Numbered from the stretch's first letter, positions 50,320 through 63,009 are shown. The stretch is DNA of 64,000 nt from Spinacia oleracea (GCF_020520425.1 NC_079492.1:143224361-143288360); one strand, 5' to 3'. Made by a program: numbers and translations. Notes: generated by a model from the sequence alone, not told the origin.

Positions 50320-52180
50320 CACATTATGGGCGTATGCTAATAAATAATTGTAAACGAAAAGTTAAGATGGCCTGGTCCGGCACTTAAAACTCCACTAAAG
50401 CTGCTCATGAGTCATGATCCGTACATAAGTGATACGGAGTAAGTCATAATCTATATCACTACTTGACTATATAAGATTATAAGCCATATGCTTATCAGTA
50501 TTAATCATGATCCATGATCCATAATCCATATTAGCCATTACCCACTTAACGGATCGAGTGTGAAATAGCTGCAACTCGCAAGTGTGCATCGAAGGCTTCA
50601 TTGCATCTACAATATGAGAAATTGAGAATTATAGGAGAAAACTAGTATAGTACCCTTTATAATCTAAACATAAATTTATAAGAAAATCTGTTAGACAATA
50701 ATCACTAAAATAGTGCTTATAGATATTCTCTTAATTAAAAAAATGACGAGTAAATTGTTATTGCCCCTTTAAGTATCTTATTTATTTTAAAAAATTTAAA
50801 CCAAATAATGGTACATGGACTAAATTACCAATCATCACCTCCTGGCAAACATAAAGTTATCTCAATCACCCTTCCTTTCGATAGTCATACTCACTTAATA
50901 CTCGCTTTATTTACCTCATTATTTGATCACTTAACTCCTACCCACCCCTCCCGTTCCCCGTCTCTAGAGGCCGAGTACAAAATAAAATGCATCCACGCTC
51001 CATCACCCACTGTGTAAACCCACCCCTAGATTCAACTTTCTTTTTTTGGTAAAAAAGTTTTGAAAATTGTAAAACTATGTTCTGACGTCTTCGATAATTC
51101 AGTTGCTAGATTCGATTAATTTAGTAAATAAAAAACATTATAAATATGTACGTTAGTAGTAAAAATAATGTAGATATGTTCATAATAAATTAGACGAAAG
51201 ATAAGCGATGAGCGCGGGTCCTATCTAAAATTCATTCTCTCCCCGTTACTTGCGGCAAATACATTTTTAACCCCGACCATCAGCTACCAAATTAAATTTT
51301 CCTTCATTCACGCCCGCATGGAGAGGATGTGCGGTGGATCTCCCAAAAGATTGACCCCACTGACAACCTAACATCCCTATAGTCGGTAAATAAGTCACTT
51401 TGCCTATACCTAACTTTTGAATATATTAACATAACTTTATTATTAAAATTAATTGTATCAGCTATACTAATATTGATAAAATATTTAAAAGTGATAATTC
51501 ATAATTAAGATTGGATGAGTGTTCTAAGTGCAAATTTAAACTCGCCCCATAAGGTGGGTACATGTTATCCTTATACCCGCTCACCATCATCGAATCTATA
51601 TTAATATTGGGTGAGTGTTCTAGGTGGAGGAAAAAAATTATTTTTGAATTTAAAAATAAAGTATAGGCTAGCCATTCATAAAAAGGGTATAGGGCCAGGG
51701 ACCTCATTTTGTTAGTAACATGAAGCCTTAAATATGTTTGAGATAACCTTGTTAAATATGTTAAATCAAGAGTTAAATTTTTTATACATATCCGCATTTG
51801 TTATATATATGACACAAATTTTAAATAGTGACAATATTATAATAATTGAATTTATAGTACAAGTTCAACTATTCAGTGGATTACAATGTAAAAATATATT
51901 TTCCAATTTGATCAAATAAAGGAAAATAAAAAATAATATAAAAATTAAACGAAAAATTATTGAAATTGTTTCCCATTTAAAAATTCAAGAATTACAAAAT
52001 GAAATGATAACAAATGTTAAAATACTTTCATTCATGTTTTAAACAACTCGTTGTCATATGGTTGTGAATATTGTGATATTGAAGTATATTCGGTATAATT
52101 CTTTTAGCCAATTATCTTGATGTATTGAGTATATTCAAAACATGTTAATTTAGTACTTAGTAGTATGTTTAAATTAAGAA
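50320..52180. other. AT-rich spacer
   Basis: I see no gene, TIR element or array here. The ORFs at 50808-51017 and 51462-51797 carry no domain. Confidence 0.4.
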
Positions 52181-52184
52181 ATTA

Positions 52185-53046
52185 CCTTATACTAAAAAAG
52201 ACACCATGAATGACACATGTCACTTCCTTGTGCAATTTTTCCTTGCCAAAAACCTTTTTCCTAAAATATATATACTTTATTTTATTTTATTTTATTTTTC
52301 TATCGTTTTCTATAAACGGTTTATGTATGGAGAAAATATTGGATAACATAATAGGAAAATAATAGATATCACATAATAATAATTTGTTCAAAATATTTCT
52401 GGAAATATTTTAGTCAAATCGGTATATCAATAATGGAAAAGATATTTAATCATTATTTTGATCAAATTTAGTAAGCATATGAAATATGTAAACGTAGTAG
52501 GACAAAAATTTCATATTAGATGATTCAATTTATTTTATATACTATGTATGTTAAACCTAGAATAGCTGTGAAATGCCGGTTAAAAGTTTAGGCCAAACGT
52601 ATAAATGGTTAACTCAGGGTTAGTGCATAAGCTAAATAGATTACACGGTAGTTATACGTAGTATATGGTTGTTATAAACCGTATAAATTTCAAATACTTA
52701 TCCTGATATACGCGATGTTTGTTTGAATTAAATTATGTGTAGAATTTGATTAAGTATACATATATAGGAAATCCTCTATATAAATTAGTAAAAATATTGT
52801 TACCAGAAAATATATTTAATCATTATTTTGATCAAATTTATTAAGCATATGAAATATGTAAACGTAGTAGGACGAAAATTTCATATTAGATGATTCAATC
52901 AATATGTACTTTCGATATTTATTAATTATATATTAGCTTTAGGGGGAAAAATACTTTATACGGAGTAAACAATATAGCCGGTCAAATAATAATTTTAGAA
53001 TATACGGAGTATGTGTGTGCACGGGATATAATCTAGTTTTGTATTA
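52185..53046 (+). mobile_element. Probable short non-autonomous Helitron
   Basis: The 5' part TTATACTAAAAAAGACACCA resembles other Helitron-like starts in the window (24150). The 3' end GTGTGTGCACGGGATATAAT then CTAG (53043-53046) and T is typical. A direct repeat of about 92 bp lies inside (52437-52528 and 52806-52899, almost identical). Confidence 0.45.
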
Positions 53047-53424
53047 TAATCGATTATTACTATACGTAATTAGAAGGTTTACGTATTTTTTTATGAAATA
53101 TGATACTCCGTAATTATTTTGTTGTAAGACGATGGTCAGATTTACAGCTATAGTGTCTTGACGAATGTATAATTTATTGAGCGTTCAAAATCTTATCTTT
53201 AACGCTTACCACTTTTTTTTAAAAATAATTATTATACGGAGTAGTTAAATGTTTAACTTACACTCCGCATACACTAATTAAGATTCTATATATTACAACT
53301 ATTAAAACTTAATATTTCCTGGAAGTGTGTCAGATATCAGATTTTAAACAATATATATTAATGTTAAATGGTGTATATAAAGATCTCAAATTTATTATTA
53401 ACTGGTGATGGATCAGTTATATTT

Positions 53425-53527
53425 GTTAACTGGCAATTTGTCACTCATTGATTGGCCTCTCTTTTAATATTAAAAATCAATGTGGTGATGACATTTGTCA
53501 CTCATTGATTGGCCTCTCTTTTAATAT
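53425..53527. repeat. Tandem duplication
   Basis: ATTTGTCACTCATTGATTGG plus CCTCTCTTTTAATAT occurs twice, about 62 bp apart. It has no coding role. Confidence 0.8.
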
Positions 53528-54250
53528 AAAAAGGCTAAAGCAACTGAATGCATTCGTACACAAACTAAAAATGACACAGATTCCACCAATGAACTACTCA
53601 TGGAATTACTACACTGTTTACAAGATAAGACAACCTAAGTGGATTTGCTCGTAAAACACCTACTCTGCCACTTACGCCCAACATAACCTCGCCCAGCACA
53701 GGGCAGGGCAGAAAAGGGAGAGGGGGATCTAAGTTGTAGCTCCATTTCCCCTTCTTCAAGTTTAACAATTTCTTCATCTACCCTAATTCTCTCTTAAATC
53801 ATTGGATTGTTGTAGAAATTCAAATCACTGGTCCATAGGACACCTAATTTAACACACCCAAACAGCATTTTGCAATTGAATTGCAGGCAACAACAATTTC
53901 TACAACAAATATCCCAATATTTCAACAAATAAACTGTTCAATTTCAGAAAATGTTAAAGTACAATACACATTAGGGTTCAACCGAAACACCAGCAAATCA
54001 ATACAAACATAGAAAAAGGCACTGAAAATTAGAAACCCAGTTGTGTAGTACTTTAAATCAGCAACAGAAAGCTCCAATTCGAGAAAATTCTCACAAAAAG
54101 ACACAGGTACAAAAATTGCGGGAAAACAACGAAATGCAAAGCTCGTTAAAATACCAGTGGCTTTCAACAAAATCTAACAAATTGAAGACATGAAAATGTC
54201 AAAAAAATCAGTAATTTTTGAGAGATTGAAGGAGGGAAAAAAGAAAGTAC

Positions 54251-54403
54251 GGCCAAGATGAGATTGGGCATGTTGCCGTCGCGAGCGATGACTTGGAGGC
54301 GAGAGACAGCATCTTCGTTGCCGACGATGTCAGCAACCTTGTTGGGTCTGTACTTCTCCACCCATGGTACCTCGTATCCGCTAATCGATGAAGACGACGC
54401 CAT
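54251..54403 (-). pseudogene. RFC2: RFC2 first exon (51 codons), isolated
   Basis: The ATG at 54403 opens [20 protein letters not shown], then [20 protein letters not shown] and [11 protein letters not shown], ending at a GTACTT donor. This is the N-terminus of plant replication factor C subunit 2, an AAA+ clamp loader that places PCNA on DNA. The exon is open and the donor intact, but the Walker A exon (GPPGTGKT) is not seen in the next kilobase or more on minus, so the piece is probably a gene fragment. Its upstream side ends at a Helitron terminus (54499). Confidence 0.75.
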
Positions 54404-54498
54404 ACCCTACTACTTACTAAGTTACTAATGCCTTTGGTTAAGGCTGAGGCAAATAAATCTAAGTAAAGTACCCTACAAATCATTTGCGTTTTAATATA

Positions 54499-54522
54499 CT
54501 AGTTGTTAGACCGTGCACGGTC
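54499..54522 (-). mobile_element. Helitron 3' end (minus)
   Basis: On minus, the perfect 14-bp palindrome GACCGTGCACGGTC is followed by TAACAA, CTAG and T. The body would extend to the right on +. The 5' end is not located. Confidence 0.5.
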
Positions 54523-54639
54523 CCCGAGATATGGAATATGTCTTGTAAAAATGTTCGGTAAAACACGTACAACTAACAATTTTATGGCAAGTTCAAGGAA
54601 AATGGTAAATGCTAGGATCGCTATGCTAAAATCTATCTA

Positions 54640-57190
54640 TCTATCTATATACCCTACTAAAACACAGGGCGCTCAGTTTGGAGCTGACAAGTGTCCCTGT
54701 GTTAATAATTTTTATTACTTTTTAAAAAATACAAACTTTTGTATAAGGCGGTCTCACAGGAAAGACCGCATTGTTGGCAACCAAGATGCCAACTAAGCGC
54801 TGATGTCAGCTGAGAACTTTTAATAAATAAATATAAATACATATTTTTCATTATTTTTCATTTCATTTCATTTTCAACCCTAATTTCTCCTCTCCCTCTC
54901 TCTCTCCTCCCTCAACCTCTCCGCCCCTCCCTCTCCTCAAAATCTCCGTTGCCGTCGGTCATCCTCGCCTCTTCTCACTCTCCACAAATCTCCGCCGCCG
55001 TCGTTCATCCTCGCCGCTTCTCACTCTCCTCAAATCGGCGCCTTTCTCTCCACTTCAATGGTTGTAGGTTTTAGGCCACCGCAAGATCCACCGCGCCATT
55101 CTGATTTTTGATCTCGTTGGCGCTGCTCGTAAAGATTCGACAAGGAGGAGAACGGCAAAGGAAGGAGAGGAAGGCGGAGAGCAGAGGCGGCGATTCACCT
55201 CCTCACAAAGCTGCGGCGATCCGTTGTGGTCTTGGATTCGGCCTCGACGTTATCGCGGTGGCTGCAACGGCGAACGAAGGAGATGCAGCGGCGAAGGAAG
55301 GAGATCGTGTGACTTGGATTTATGGTCGATGTTCGATTGATTTTTCAATCGATTTAGGTTTTTGACTTTTTAGGCCTTGTCGCCGCTCTAATTGAGAAAC
55401 AAATCGAAGGCGTTTATTCCGTCGATGAAGGCCAGATCTAGTTGATACAGGTTTGAATAAAATTGTTTTGCTTTGCTTTGATTTCAATTTTGTTTGATCA
55501 TTCAAATGTTAATCGAATTGTTTTGTGGTTTGATTTTGGTTTCGATTTTTTGTTTTGATTTAATTTGATTGTGTGGTTACATATGCGTAGACGAGGCTTC
55601 TTCGTTGGAGATGAGCTAGTGGAGGTCAAGGACGAGGAGGCGGAGGCGGAGTATTCGATGGCGGTGATAGTGGAGGCCTTCGCTGCTGCCGGTGAAGATT
55701 TGAGGAGAAATTAGGTCAACTCTTGCGACAGAATCGCTGCAAACTGCAGATTTTAGTTGTTTTAGTTTCGTTTTAGTTTTAGTTCAGAATCGTAATGTTT
55801 TAGTTACACTTTTTTTGTATTTAGTTAAGAATAATTATGTTTTAGTTTTAGTTATAATTCTGAAATAATGGTCTCTTAGTGGAATTGTTGGACTGATTTT
55901 CTATGTTTTAGTTATGATTTTTTAAGTTTTAGTCACGATTTTTTGGGTTTTAGTTAAGGTTTTTTGAGCTTTAGTTACGTATTTTTGACTTTCTATTCAG
56001 GGCTTTAGTTATGATTTTTTGAGTTTTAGTTATTATTGTACCAGTTTAAGTTACGATTTTCTTGGTTTTAGTTAAGATTTTTTGAGTTTTAGTTATGTAT
56101 TTTGAGGTTCAGATAACGAATTTCAGAGTTTTAGTTAAGATACAAAATTTTAAGCATTGAAACCAATTAGTTAAGCAATTGAATCAATTAGTTAAAAAAT
56201 TAAACTAATAAGTTAAGTTTCGGAACCAATTAGTTAAACAATGTAATAAATTAGTTAATTAACGTAACATATTAGTTAAACCATGCAACTGATTAGTGAA
56301 GTACTGAAACCAATTAGTGAAGCACTGGAAGCAATTAGTTATGCAATAGATTTAATTAAGTTAATTAACCACTGGAACTAATTATAGTTAAGTTTGAGAT
56401 TCAATTAGTTAAGTAACGAAACTAATTAGTGAAGCAATGAAACCAATTAGTTAAGCAATGAACCAATTAGTTAAGCACTGAAACCAATTAGTTAAGCAAT
56501 AGAATCAATTAGTTAAGCATTGCAACTAATTAGTTAAGATTTTATGAGTTTTAGTTAATAATAAGTTTGTTTAAAATTAATAACTATTCGACTCATAAGT
56601 TTAACTATTTGTTTTTATACCTTAACTATTTTGTTATTCAATTAGTTATGATTTTATTACTTTTAGTTATGTTTTACACTAGTTTAGTTAGTACCCCAAA
56701 AAAATTGAAAATTTTAATTTCGAACAAAAAATTGGAATCGAAAATAAAATTTAAGCCTGAAATACAATTAGTTAAGCTTAAAGTCCAATTAGTTAAGCCT
56801 GAAGTCCAATTAGTTAAGCCTGGAAATCCAATTAGTTAAGCCTGGAAAATAAAAATCAAAAAAAAAAAATTCAAAATTTTTTTTTTAAAAAAATTTGAAT
56901 AAAAAAATAATAATTTAAGCCTGAAATCAAATTAGTTAAGTCTGAAATCCAATTAGTTAAGCTTGAAATCCAATTAGTTAAGTCTGAAGTCCAATTAGTT
57001 AAGCCTGAAAAAAAAATCAAAAAAAAAATTCGGAAAAAAAAATTTCAAAATTTTTTTTGAATTTTTTTGAAAAATTTACATGCTGACGTCAGCATGACGT
57101 CAGCATGACGTCAGCACATGCGCCAACGGGGCTGCCAGCAAGACTGCCAACAAGGCGGTCTTTCCTGTGAGGCGGTCTCACATAAAAGTT
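54640..57190 (+). mobile_element. Helitron/TIR-like element A with TTAGTTAAG arrays
   Basis: It starts CCCTACTAAAACACAGGG, then TACAAACTTTTGTATAAGGC and a hairpin GCGGTCT...AGACCGC (54748-54772). The right side carries the inverted partner GGCGGTCTTTCCTGTGAGGC (57144 onward). Inside are a CT-rich leader with a doubled 57-bp block (54940-55045), GC-rich ORF remnants without domains (55108-55365), TTTTAGTTA repeats (55740-56150), and AATTAGTTAAGC arrays (56160-56560, 56755-57010). Three TGACGTCA palindromes lie at about 57080-57115. Confidence 0.5.
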
Positions 57191-57356
57191 TCTCTTTAAA
57201 AAATTAAAATTTTACTATTATTTACATTTTTAAGTCTGGTTATTCAAAATATAAAATAAGAATAAAACCTTGGAGTTAGCTATCACGGGTATTAATAAAA
57301 GATATACAATTTCTAAAACACTATACATAATTATGCTTGACTTTCCAATTCCATGT

Positions 57357-57620
57357 ATTATAAACCGTGTACTGGGACAAGATTTTAGATGGAAATCTAC
57401 TATAGAATATTGTTAGCATTAAACCGTGTACTAGGGTAAGATTGTAGATGGCAATCTACTATAGAATATAGTTAGCAATAAAATCGTGTACTAAGAAAAG
57501 ATTTCCATCTAAAATATTTTCCTATTCCATATATTATAATCCGTGTAGTAGGAAAATATTTTAGATGGAAATCTACTATAAAATATAGTTAGGAATAAAC
57601 CGTGTACTAGGAATATATTT
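57357..57620. repeat. 58-bp tandem repeat, about 4.5 copies
   Basis: The unit begins AAACCGTGTACTAGG and continues AAGATTTTAGATGGAAATCT and CTATAGAATATAGTTAGCA, with copies starting near 57361, 57419, 57478, 57536 and 57595. Related words recur at 61720-61780, to the right of element B. Confidence 0.75.
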
Positions 57621-58929
57621 TGGTACATTAGCTTTGCTCTGTATTATGTTTACTAAAATAATAATAGGAAAAGATTTTACGTTTACTAGGGTTTGCATCG
57701 TATCTATTTATATACTCTACTAAAACACAAGGCGCTCTGACTGGAGCTGACAAGTGTCCCTGTGTAAAAAAAAACAGTAACTTTTCGGTAGGACCGCCTT
57801 ACAGGCGCGTGTAGAAAAGACCAGGTGAGAAAGTCACGCGCGCGTGGTCTCACGCGCGGTATAAGTAACCTTTTTTCTCTCTCTCCTCTCATTTTCTGCA
57901 AACCCATCTCTAAACTCTCTCGCTCAGTCTCTCACCTCCAAAGCTCTCCGTCTCTCTCTCCTCCAAAACCCGGACACGCCGTCGACTCCCATCGTCACGG
58001 TCACCTCCTTGCCGCCGCCATCTCATCCTCACCGTCCCATCCTTGCCGCCGTTGTCTCCTCCTCACCGTCCCATCCTTGCAGTCGTCGTCATCCCCTCTT
58101 CGCCGTCCCTTCCAAAACCCTAGAAACTCTCATTCTCCTTCCTCAATCTCCTGCTACCTGGGTCACTCCATTTTCGACATGGATTCCGACTAGCCTGGTC
58201 ACCTCGTCGTCTAAGCCGCCTTATTTTGTAGATCGGAGAATTTTGTTTTCGAATTAGTGAATTTTGTTTTCGGACCTGGGCTGCGATTTTGGTCGCAAGT
58301 GTGCGGGGTTGCGGTGGTGGGCTTGTGGCGCTGACAGCCTGACAGTCGTGGCCAACGTTGGCAGTGGAACGGAGTGGCTAGGGTTTAGATTAATGACTAT
58401 GTAAATTTATTTGATATATTTGTTTTAGTCAAGATTAATTTTGTTTTAGTTAAGAATGGATTTGAATTAGTTAAGAATATTTTGGGTTTAGTTACCATTA
58501 AGTTTGTCTTGTTTAAGAATTATTTTTGGTTTATAAATGAATTAGTTAAAATTCAAAAAATAGTTGAGGGTTTATGTGAATTAGTTATGGGTTTATATGA
58601 ATGATAAGTAGAATAGTTAAGGATTTATATGGATTAGTTATGATTTTTTATAAACAAATTACGATAAAACACAAATAGTTGTGCTTTATGATCAAATAGT
58701 TATGCTTTTATATAAATTAGTTTTAATATAATATAAATAGTTATACTTATAAACTGAATAGTACGGAGTAAAAAAATCCATTTTAGTTAAATATAATTTT
58801 GTTTTACTTGTGTGTTTTTTAGTTCTAGATTTTTTTTAAATTTTATTTTAACAATTTATGAGTTTTAGTTAAGCTTTTTCATAATTTTAGTTACGATTTT
58901 CTTGGTTTTAGTTAAGATTTTTTAATTGG

Positions 58930-60085
58930 TCTCATTGCTTAACTATTTCGTTCCATTGCTTTAACTATTTCGTTCTATTGCTTAACTAATTGTTTTACTT
59001 TCTTAACTAATTAGTTCCATTCTAATTCGATCCATTTCTTAACTAATTCGTTCAATTTCTTAACTAATAAGTTACAATGCTTAACTAATTGAATTAATTG
59101 TTTCCATTGCTTTAAATAATTCGTTCTATTGGTTTCATTGTTTAACTAATTCGTTCAATTTCTTAACTAATTGGTTCCAATGCTTAACTAATTGAATTAA
59201 TTGGTTCCATTGCGTTAACTAATTCATTCTATTGCTTAATTAATTAGTTTCATTGCTTAACTAATTGAGTTTTAGGCTTAACTAATTGGTTCAATTTCTT
59301 AACTAATTCGTTCCATTGCTTAACTAATTGAGTTTTAGGCTTAACTAATTGGTTCAGTTTCTTAACTAATTCGTTCCATTGCTTAACTAATTGAGTTTTA
59401 GAGTTAACTAATTGGTTCAGTTTCTTAACTAATTCGTTCCATTGCTTAACTAATTGGTTCAGTTTCTTAACTAATTCGTCCCATAGCTTAACTAATTGAG
59501 TTTTAGGCTTAACTAATTAGTTTTAGGCTTAACTAATTAGTTTCATTGCTTAACTAATTGAGTTTTAGGCTTAACTAATGGGTTCAATTTCTTAACTAAT
59601 TGGTTCCAATGCTTAACTAATTGAATTAATTGGTTCCATTGCGTTAACTAATTCGTTCTATTGCTTAATTAATTAGTTTCATTGCTTAACTAATTGAGTT
59701 TTAGGTTTAACTGATTGAATTTCAGGCTTAGCAAATACTTTCTTTATATCTGCTTAATTAATTGGCCGGTTTGATTCTTAACTAATAGGTTTCAGTGCTT
59801 AACTAATTGGTTTCAGTGCTTAACTAATTGATTCCATTGCTTAACTAATTGGTTTAATTAATTCACTAATTAGTTATATTGCATAACTAATTGGTTTCGT
59901 TGCTAAATAACTGAATTTCAAGCTCAACAAATTGAATTCACTGCTTAATTAATTGAATTTCCGACTTAACAAATACTTTCTTTATATTTGTAAACTTCTT
60001 AGTTTCATTGCTTAACTAATTGGTCTTAATGCTTAAATAATTGATTTCAATGCTTAACGAATTTATTCCATTGCTTAACTAATTG
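58930..60085. repeat. Degenerate array of TGCTTAACTAATTGGTTCCAT
   Basis: Forty or so imperfect units of about 21-25 bp with constant core TTAACTAATT and variable linkers (GGTTCCATTG, CGTTCCATTG, GAGTTTTAGG). Higher-order triplets recur around 59280-59520. It is AT-rich, with no long ORF. Confidence 0.85.
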
Positions 60086-61155
60086 AATTTCAGATCAACG
60101 AAATGAATTTCACGAAATCATAACAAAAACTCCGAAAATCTTAACTAAAAACAATTTATTCTCAACTAAAACCACATTATCTTAACTACAACTGAATTAT
60201 TCTTTTGAAAAAAAAATCTTAACTAAATATAACAAATGTGTAACTAAAATGAATTTATTCTTAACTAAAACCTATATAATCATGACTAATATAAATGAAA
60301 CAAAATTGTTACAATACAGATTTGGATATTAATTACATTTCTTTTCAATTTTGCCGCCCTGCCCTGTCTTACTCCTCTCCATGCCGTCTAGAAACACGAC
60401 AGCGAAGCACCACCAAAGCACTTCCTCTGCGTGTGCTCACCATATCACCAACAACAACACATAACCAATAGCAATTCACAATCGCATCAACTCTAGCAGC
60501 CACCGGAATGACAACCAGCACAGCACGCCTAGTGGCGCAAGCCTAGCGTCACCACACAAACCTTGAGGTGCTTCTGTAGCTGCCTCTCCGTCAGTTTATC
60601 ACAACTAGCTCCACCAGCAGTAGCATAGCACCTAAAAAACACCGCATTTACAACATGTTCAATCAATTAATGTAAAACACACATTTAAAAAAACAAAATC
60701 AATAGAAATGAAATCAGGAGGTTCATTCGACAATACGAAAAACACCAGAGAAATCAAAATCAGGAGCTTCATCCAACATGACGGAAACACTAGAGAAATC
60801 AAAAACAAAAGGTTCACATTGTTTCCCTAACAAAAAGACACAATGTGTAGAAGTTCAACAACATCCAAGTGAACAATGACCTGCGGATTCAAAAATCACA
60901 AACACCTGAATCGATCACAGCACCACTAATTCAAACGAAATTGCATAAAAGAAATCGCATAAAAATGATTTAAAAAGCTCAAAAATAAAAAACCTAAAAA
61001 AACATCATCGATTCACCTAAATTGTAAAATCAACCAATTAATCAACAAATAAATAAAAAAACTGAAACAAAAACCAAAAGTCATGAGATGAAGGAGTTAA
61101 CTGAGTTCTTTGAGGCTTTTTCGTCGGGGGACAACTCGCCACCATCGACTACGAA

Positions 61156-61241
61156 TTGGCGACGCCGCTGCTCAGACGAATTGACAACGCCGCTGCTCAG
61201 ACGAATTGACAACGCCGCTGATCAAACGAATTGGCGACGCC
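61156..61241. repeat. 25-bp tandem repeat, 3.4 copies
   Basis: Unit TTGGCGACGCCGCTGCTCAG plus ACGAA, GC-rich in an AT-rich region. It lies within a short ORF (61088-61276) that has no recognisable domain. Confidence 0.8.
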
Positions 61242-61786
61242 AATATCCTTGGTTCGAACCACCGACCAAACACTAAAGAAACATCTACGACAGCGGGCAA
61301 CAAGCGGCGACGACCGATGTTCCTTGTTCTCCTTCTGGAGAGGTGAGGAGTTGATGGCGGTGGCGAATTGGAACAGCGAGGAGGCTTTGGCCGGTGTTAG
61401 GCTTTAGCAAAGAGGCGGACGGAGGAGAGAGAACGGCTCCAGTTAGGAGAAGAGAGAAAGAGATCAGAGAGTTTAGAGGAGAGAGGGGGAGGAGAGAGAT
61501 ACGGATTAGGTTTTGAAATGGATGAAATTTTGTTTTTTATGCGACCCGAAATTAAATCAGACCCATATCCGTCCGTGTGTGACCCGCGAAAATATCCAAG
61601 TATAAGGTGGTCTTTCCTGTAAGACCGCCTTATACAAAAGTTTGTATAAAAAAAATGATTTACTTTTTTAAAAAACTAAATTGTTAATATATTTACATTA
61701 TTAGATACGTTAGAATATAGTTAGCAATCTAATATAGAATATTCAGATGACATTAAATATAATCTAAAATAGAATATTAACAAATA

Positions 61787-61862
61787 TAAAAATATTCTAT
61801 CTCTTATTTAACAAATATAAAAATATTCTATCTCTTATTTAACAAATATAAAAATATTCTAT
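61787..61862. repeat. 31-bp tandem repeat, 2.5 copies
   Basis: AACAAATATAAAAATATTCT plus ATCTCTTATTT repeats three times with little change. Confidence 0.85.
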
Positions 61863-61875
61863 CTCTACTATTTTT

Positions 61876-62475
61876 CCTAACACTAAAAGTATGACTACTT
61901 TATATGTTACTCAATTAAATAAAATAATTGGAATTATTATTACGGAATAACAAACGTATTCTATTTATTATGACATGTGACTATCAATTATTTTGAAACA
62001 ATTGAAGATGTTTATTTATTTACAAGGACCAACATATTATCTAACCCAATTTACACTTTCCTTATTAAATTAATATATACTTGTAATTGAATTAGACATA
62101 CTTCTATTCCTAAGTCCGCTCCCAAATGATCTTTACGTTAACTATTTGCACCATAAGTAAATGTTATATATTATGATATAAATTCTATCACTTATCTACC
62201 AAAAAAATTTATATATCTGTTATTTTTTTCCAAAAACTAAAAGCCTTACTACTTTATACTTTACTCCATTTAATAAATAAAATGGAATAATTATTACAGA
62301 ATAATAAACATACTCCATTTACTATGGCATGTGATTGTATAATTATTTTGAAACAAATGAAGTATGTTTATTTATTTACAAGGACCAACAGATTTATATA
62401 ATTCAAATTGCACACTTCATATTCCTACCTCCGTTCCCGAATGATCTTTACGTTAACTATTTAAACCATAATTAA
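61876..62475. repeat. Direct duplication of about 250-300 bp
   Basis: The first copy (about 61876-62161) and second (about 62228-62475) share ACATGTGA/GCATGTGA, TTTATTTATTTACAAGGACC and ATGATCTTTACGTTAACTAT in the same order. They differ by many substitutions, so it is an old duplication. Confidence 0.6.
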
Positions 62476-62541
62476 AGAACTTCGGTAAGTATGTAATGAT
62501 ATATGCGGGTAACAAATAGGAAATGAGTGATTATATTATAA

Positions 62542-62781
62542 GGCACTGTTTTGTTTGACTTATTTTAGATAAAATAAGTTCAATTAAGATAAGCCCAATT
62601 AAGATATGTTCATAAAATTAAAATAAGCTTTTTCATAAAAATAAGCCCAAATAATTTTATTTCAGACAAAATAAGTTGTTTTCAGTTCGGATAAGTTTAA
62701 TGAGTTCAGATAAGTTCATATGAGTTCATATAAGTTCAGATAATATAAGTTCATACCCAATAAGTTGAATAGAATAGAGCC
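62542..62781. mobile_element. Tourist-like MITE (240 bp)
   Basis: GGCACTGTTTTGTTTGACTT is inverted against AAGTTGAATAGAATAGAGCC, with a TAA duplication (62539-62541 and 62782-62784). It is a relative of the MITE at 24690. It may sit inside an older Stowaway-like element whose ends are CCTCCGTTCCCGAATGATCT (62424) and AAAGATCTTAAGAG (62990). Confidence 0.75.
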
Positions 62782-63009
62782 TAAATAAATCAACAATGCA
62801 AGTGGGTGAAAACTAATATTAAAGTATTGTGAGTGAATAATTTGTGGTTGACGTACTACTATAATAAAATATTGTATGTTGTATGTTGTGGTGGAAAAAA
62901 AATGAGGGAATGAATGTAAAATTCATATGTCTACAATGGAACAAACCAGAGTGGAAAGAACTTTTAGAAAATGACTAAAACATAAAGCGTAAAGATCTTA
63001 AGAGCATAA

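Larger units (their letters stand above)
57700..61660 (+). mobile_element. Helitron/TIR-like element B with CTTAACTAATTGG array
   Basis: It starts CTCTACTAAAACACAAGG with the same GAGCTGACAAGTGTCCCTGT as element A. The right end GTATAAGGTGGTCTTTCCTG, then TAAGACCGCCTTATACAAAA (61610-61645), matches element A's left hairpin region. The left CT-rich segment (57880-57960) is inverted relative to the GA-rich one at 61425-61500, making long imperfect inverted arms. AGTTAAGAAT-type words run forward at 58430-58720 and in reverse in the main array. ORFs near 57825-58257 carry no domain. Confidence 0.5.

Noticed and set aside
61088-61276. 62-codon ORF with Arg/Asn-rich repeats
   Set aside because: It is created by the 25-bp tandem repeat; no homology recognised.
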